64,000 nucleotides of DNA, taken from Marmoricola sp. OAE513. GTDB taxonomy: Bacteria > Actinomycetota > Actinomycetes > Propionibacteriales > Nocardioidaceae. Below the pieces are notes generated by a model that did no database searches, was not told the origin of the DNA, and worked only from the letters and a program-made list of their open reading frames with translations. Made by a program: the position numbers and the translations under genes. Below, one piece after another: positions 61,110 through 64,000 of this stretch (positions within the stretch are counted from its first letter, which is position 1; every line of letters starts with the position of its first letter). The stretch covers positions 3,782,001-3,846,000 of the forward strand of contig NZ_JBEPOC010000001.1 of NCBI RefSeq assembly GCF_040546585.1, written 5' to 3'.

Positions 61110-61571
61110 CTAAACTCCTTCTGTCCGAGACCGGACGACGTACGCCGTCGCGCCCTTGATCGTGACGACCTCGACCGAGGTTCCCTCGGCGATCTGGTCG
61201 TCCTCGTCGAACGGCTGCGCCGTCCAGACGTCTCCCCCGATCTTGACCCGCCCGGGAGCGGTGTGGGTCAGCGCCTCGAGCACGAAGGCCCGCTTGCCGA
61301 TCAGCGCCTCGGCCCCGACCGCCAGGGTCGGGCCAGCGTGCAGCCGGTGCACCATGCCCGGTCGCAGGAACACCAGCAGCGCGAGTGCGGCCGCGAGCGC
61401 GGCCAGGATCTGCACGGCCACCGACCCGGTGACCAGGGCGACGACCATGCCGACGAGCGCGCCGCCGGCGAGCATGATGAGAATCAGGTCCATGCTCAGC
61501 AGCTCGAGCACTCCGAACGCCGTGGCGATGATCAACCAGGTCGCCCACATGTTGTCCCGGAACCAGTCCAT
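61110..61571 (-). CDS. NfeD family protein
   Basis: A 153-residue protein with four membrane helices (TWLIIATAFGVLELLSMDLILIMLAGGALVGMVVALV and VQILAALAAALALLVFLRP) and a C-terminal OB-like domain (ALIGKRAFVLEALTHTAPGRVKIGGDVWTAQPFDEDDQIAEGTSVEVVTIKGATAYV). NfeD proteins partner with SPFH proteins; the two genes are adjacent with no gap between the stop and the SPFH start. ATG 61571. Confidence 0.9.
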   Translation of the reverse strand: MDWFRDNMWATWLIIATAFGVLELLSMDLILIMLAGGALVGMVVALVTGSVAVQILAALAAALALLVFLRPGMVHRLHAGPTLAVGAEALIGKRAFVLEALTHTAPGRVKIGGDVWTAQPFDEDDQIAEGTSVEVVTIKGATAYVVRSRTEGV

Positions 61572-61580
61572 GGCGAGACC

Positions 61581-62381
61581 CTAGCCGAGGCGACGCCCCG
61601 CGCGCCTGCGAGCGGCGTACCGGCCGTCCTCGACGTTGAGCTGGAGCGACATCCCGAAGGTCGTCGACAGGTTCTCCGCGGTCATCGTCTCCTCCAGCGG
61701 CCCTGCCGCGACGACCGTGCCGGCGCGCAGCATCAGCACGTGGGTGAAGCCCGGTGGCACCTCCTCGACGTGGTGGGAGACCAGCACGATCGCGGGGGCG
61801 TGGGAGTCGGTGGCGAGCACGCTCATCGTGGAGACCAGGTCCTCGCGGCCACCGAGGTCCAGCCCGGCTGCGGGCTCGTCGAGGATGAGCAGCTCGGGGT
61901 CGGCCATCAGCGCCCGGGCGATCTGGACCCGCTTGCGCTCGCCCTCGCTCAACGTGCCGAAGGTGCGGTCCACGAGCTTCTGGGCGCCGACCTCGACGAG
62001 GAGGTCGTGCGCGCGCTGGTGGTCGAGGTTCTCGTACTGCTCGCGCCAGCGTCCGACGATCCCGTACGCCGCCGAGACGACCACGTCGCGGACGAGCTCG
62101 TCGCGCGGGATGCGCTCGGCGACGGCCGCGCTGGTGTAGCCGATCCGCGGGCGGAGCTCGAAGACGTCGACAGCGCCGAGCGTCTCACCGAGGATCGCCG
62201 CGCGTCCGGAGGTCGGGTGGAGGTGGGCCGAGCAGAGCTGGACCAGTGTCGTCTTGCCGGCACCGTTGGCACCGAGGATCACCCAGCGGTCGCCCTCGCC
62301 CACGGTCCAGTCGACGGAGTCCAGCAGCGTGGACCGGCCCCTGCGCACGGTGACGCCGGCCAGCTCGAGAACGTTGTTCAT
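61581..62381 (-). CDS. ABC transporter ATP-binding protein
   Basis: A 266-residue ATPase. Walker A GANGAGKTT near residues 36-44, signature LSEGERKRVQIARAL, Walker B LLILDEPAAGLDLGGRE and H-loop VLVSHHVEEV. No permease or binding protein is encoded next to it, so it may act as a soluble ABC protein or with a distant permease. The M. tuberculosis serB2 region also has an ABC ATPase beside it (from memory). ATG 62381; TAGGTT is ten bases upstream. The longer frame to 62429 overlaps the divergent promoter. Confidence 0.88.
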   Translation of the reverse strand: MNNVLELAGVTVRRGRSTLLDSVDWTVGEGDRWVILGANGAGKTTLVQLCSAHLHPTSGRAAILGETLGAVDVFELRPRIGYTSAAVAERIPRDELVRDVVVSAAYGIVGRWREQYENLDHQRAHDLLVEVGAQKLVDRTFGTLSEGERKRVQIARALMADPELLILDEPAAGLDLGGREDLVSTMSVLATDSHAPAIVLVSHHVEEVPPGFTHVLMLRAGTVVAAGPLEETMTAENLSTTFGMSLQLNVEDGRYAARRRAGRRLG

Positions 62382-62404
62382 GACGCGGTCCAACCTAGCC
62401 TGAC

Positions 62405-62410
62405 TACCCT
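62405..62410 (+). promoter_or_regulatory. -10 box (TACCCT) of the unknown gene upstream of serB; leaderless
   Basis: TACCCT lies six bases before GTG 62417. No ribosome site between. Confidence 0.4.
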
Positions 62411-62416
62411 CTCCCC

Positions 62417-63145
62417 GTGCCTCTCCCACGCAGTGCCCTGTTCTCGCTGTGGTTCAACGCGCTCCTCGACGGCAGGACCGGGCCCGACGACTTCGCCGAG
62501 GCGGTCCGGGGTGAGGACCCCGCCCACCTGGTTCTGGGCTGGCCGGGGACACCGGTCCCCGTGCCCCTCGCCGACCTCCCGGCATCGGCCCGGGGGTACG
62601 GCTGCACCCGCGCGGCGCTGACCCTCCCGACAGCCGGCGACCCGCTGGGCCTGGCGGGTCCGCCAGCGTTCAACGCCGATGCCGTGGACCTGGGCGAGGC
62701 GGTCGTCCTCGACGGGCCCCGGCCGCTCGGGCTGCTGCCGGGAATCGACGCCCGTACCGTGCTCTGGACCGTGACGGAGGCGGTCTCCCCCCGGGTTCTC
62801 GACCCGTACGACGAGGGCCGGGTGCTGCGTCAGGTGCTGCTCGGCGCCACGGCCGAGCTGGTCCGCCTCGACGTCGCGAGCTGGCAGCCCGAGATCCCCG
62901 ACCTGCTGCTCAACCTCGCTCACCGTCCGGGGCTGGACCTCCCCCCGGGCACCCCGCCCGTCGCGGTCGAGGCACTCGAACGGGCGGATCTGTGTCTTGA
63001 GGTCGTGGCCCTCGCGAGAGCCGACGACGGCGGCGCGATCACGGCGCACGAGGCCGCGGCCCGGGCGCGCTGTCTCACGGATCTCGACGTTGCCGCCCGT
63101 CGCGCGGTGGTGGCGTTCTGCTCCGCTAGCCTCAGAGCGTCATGA
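62417..63145 (+). CDS. Conserved protein of unknown function, co-translated with serB
   Basis: A 242-residue protein without a domain I can name. It begins MPLPRSALFSLWFNALLDGRTGPDDFAEAVRGEDPAHLVLGWP, has a middle VLWTVTEAVSPRVLDPYDEGRVLRQVLLGATAELVRLDVASWQPEIPDLLLNL, and ends in alanine-rich helices. No signal or membrane segments. The GTG start is leaderless, and the stop overlaps the serB start (ATGA at 63142-63145). The sequence looks like a soluble, mostly helical protein; a role linked to serine metabolism is only suggested by context. Confidence 0.65.
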   Translation: MPLPRSALFSLWFNALLDGRTGPDDFAEAVRGEDPAHLVLGWPGTPVPVPLADLPASARGYGCTRAALTLPTAGDPLGLAGPPAFNADAVDLGEAVVLDGPRPLGLLPGIDARTVLWTVTEAVSPRVLDPYDEGRVLRQVLLGATAELVRLDVASWQPEIPDLLLNLAHRPGLDLPPGTPPVAVEALERADLCLEVVALARADDGGAITAHEAAARARCLTDLDVAARRAVVAFCSASLRAS

Positions 63146-64000
63146 GCGAGCGCCCCGGGGCCGACGAGCGGCCGAAGACCCTGCTGATCACCCTGACCGG
63201 CAAGGACCGTCCAGGCGTGACCTCGACCGTGTTCGAGACCTTGGCCCGGTTCGGCGTCGAGGTGATCGACATCGAGCAGATCGTGCTGCGCCGTCGGCTC
63301 GTCCTGGGTCTGCTGGTCTCCACCCCGCGCGACTGGAAGCCGTTGCGCGACGCCGTCGAGAAGGTCGCCGACGACCTCGGGATGAGCGTCGAGGTCGAGC
63401 GCGGTGCCGGCGACAACAAGCCGCGCCCCGACGGCCGCAGCCACGTCACCGTCCTCGGCACGCCGCTGAAGTCGGCGGCCGTCGCCGCGATCGCGGGTCG
63501 GATCGCCGACGTCGGGGCCAACATCGACCGCATCGAGCGGATGGCGCGCTACCCGGTCACGGCGATCAACCTGCACGTCTCTGGTGCCGCACCCGAGAAA
63601 CTCCGCGCGGTCCTGGCCGAGGAGGCCGCCCGCCAGGGGGTCGACGTCGCGGTGCAGTCCGCGGACCTGCTGCGTCGCGGCATGCGACTGATCGTGATGG
63701 ACGTCGACTCCACGCTCATCCAGGGCGAGGTGATCGAGATGCTGGCGGCACACGCCGGCTGCGAGCCCGAGGTCGCCCGGGTCACCGAGGCCGCCATGCG
63801 CGGCGAGCTCGACTTCACCGAGAGCCTGACGGCGCGGGTGAGCCTGCTCGAGGGTCTGGACGCCGGCGCGATCGAGCGCGTCTACGAGGACCTCGTGCTG
63901 GCTCCCGGAGCCCGGACGACCATCCGCACCCTCAAGCGGCTCGGCTACCGGTTCGCGATCGTCTCCGGAGGGTTCTCCCAGATCACCGACCGTCTGGCTG
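63142..64000 (+). CDS. serB: Phosphoserine phosphatase SerB, 3' end beyond the window
   Basis: The first 286 residues are seen. Two ACT domains in the N-terminal half (KTLLITLTGKDRPGVTSTVFETLARFGVEVIDIEQIVL and SHVTVLGTPLKSAAVAAIAGRIADVGANIDRIERMARYPV) match the SerB2 type of mycobacteria; then the HAD phosphatase starts with RLIVMDVDSTLIQGEVIEMLAAHAG and continues through ARMRGELDF-like EAAMRGELDFTESLTARVSLLEGL and RFAIVSGGFSQITDRLA. It makes L-serine from phosphoserine; ACT domains are expected to bind serine for feedback control. The end is cut by the window edge. Confidence 0.93.
   Translation, partial: MSERPGADERPKTLLITLTGKDRPGVTSTVFETLARFGVEVIDIEQIVLRRRLVLGLLVSTPRDWKPLRDAVEKVADDLGMSVEVERGAGDNKPRPDGRSHVTVLGTPLKSAAVAAIAGRIADVGANIDRIERMARYPVTAINLHVSGAAPEKLRAVLAEEAARQGVDVAVQSADLLRRGMRLIVMDVDSTLIQGEVIEMLAAHAGCEPEVARVTEAAMRGELDFTESLTARVSLLEGLDAGAIERVYEDLVLAPGARTTIRTLKRLGYRFAIVSGGFSQITDRLA

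Overview
The window is about 64 kb of very GC-rich DNA from an actinobacterium. A complete Pup-proteasome locus, the mycothiol enzyme MshC, PafB/PafC, and many genes with a TAnnnT box placed 6-8 nt before the start codon all point to Actinomycetota. Gene content and order fit the Nocardioidaceae (Nocardioides-like); the genus is inferred. I found no insertion sequence, phage block or CRISPR array, so this reads as core chromosome with a few accessory insertions.

Region 1 (1-1430): the end of a DinB-type gene, a 400-base gap with two hairpins, and a 5'-3' exonuclease. Region 2 (1456-12599): a nitrogen-acquisition block on the + strand. A urea ABC transporter (urtABCDE) runs directly into urease (ureABC) and its accessory genes (ureF, ureG, ureD), almost all with translational overlaps. 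Urea is imported and split to ammonia and CO2. ureE is absent, and UreG carries its own histidine-rich C-terminal tail. The block is followed by a UrtA/AmiC-like binding protein without signal peptide and a divergent MarR regulator, which look like a cytoplasmic ligand sensor and repressor pair.

Region 3 (12609-29014): a long minus-strand cluster read from 29014 downward: site-2 protease, trmI, mpa/arc, dop, pup, prcB, prcA, pafA, an FKBP lipoprotein, pafB, pafC, tatA, tatC, a diacylglycerol kinase and the helicase helY. It contains the whole Pup tagging, depupylation and degradation pathway plus the PafBC DNA-damage regulator.

Region 4 (29071-46977): GtrA, a RecB-family nuclease, a HAD phosphatase, cobalamin-dependent metH with a structured leader, PAC2, mshC, two conserved actinobacterial proteins of unknown role (SCO1664 family, DUF3090), a histidine phosphatase, corA, uppP, an aldo/keto reductase with DUF5703, a DUF222/HNH gene that looks inserted, an M20 peptidase and a ceramidase-like protein. 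Region 5 (47030-54578): tRNA-Leu(GAG) with a strong terminator, a small unknown protein, glutathione peroxidase, an SDR, a guaB1/nucleosidase/DUF1059 operon, galK, and an acyl-CoA dehydrogenase pair behind a palindromic operator. Region 6 (54667-64000): def, a TrmH-type RNA methyltransferase, cysG, PEBP, an alpha/beta hydrolase, a small membrane protein, TSUP exporter, SPFH/NfeD pair, an ABC ATPase, an unknown protein and the start of serB.

The most noteworthy points are the putative intracellular urea/amide sensor next to urease, the tandem operator-like repeats before urtA, the attenuator-like hairpin between urtA and urtB, the UreG metal tail with no ureE, the metH leader that buries its ribosome binding site, the palindromes at the acyl-CoA dehydrogenase promoter, and widespread leaderless starts.
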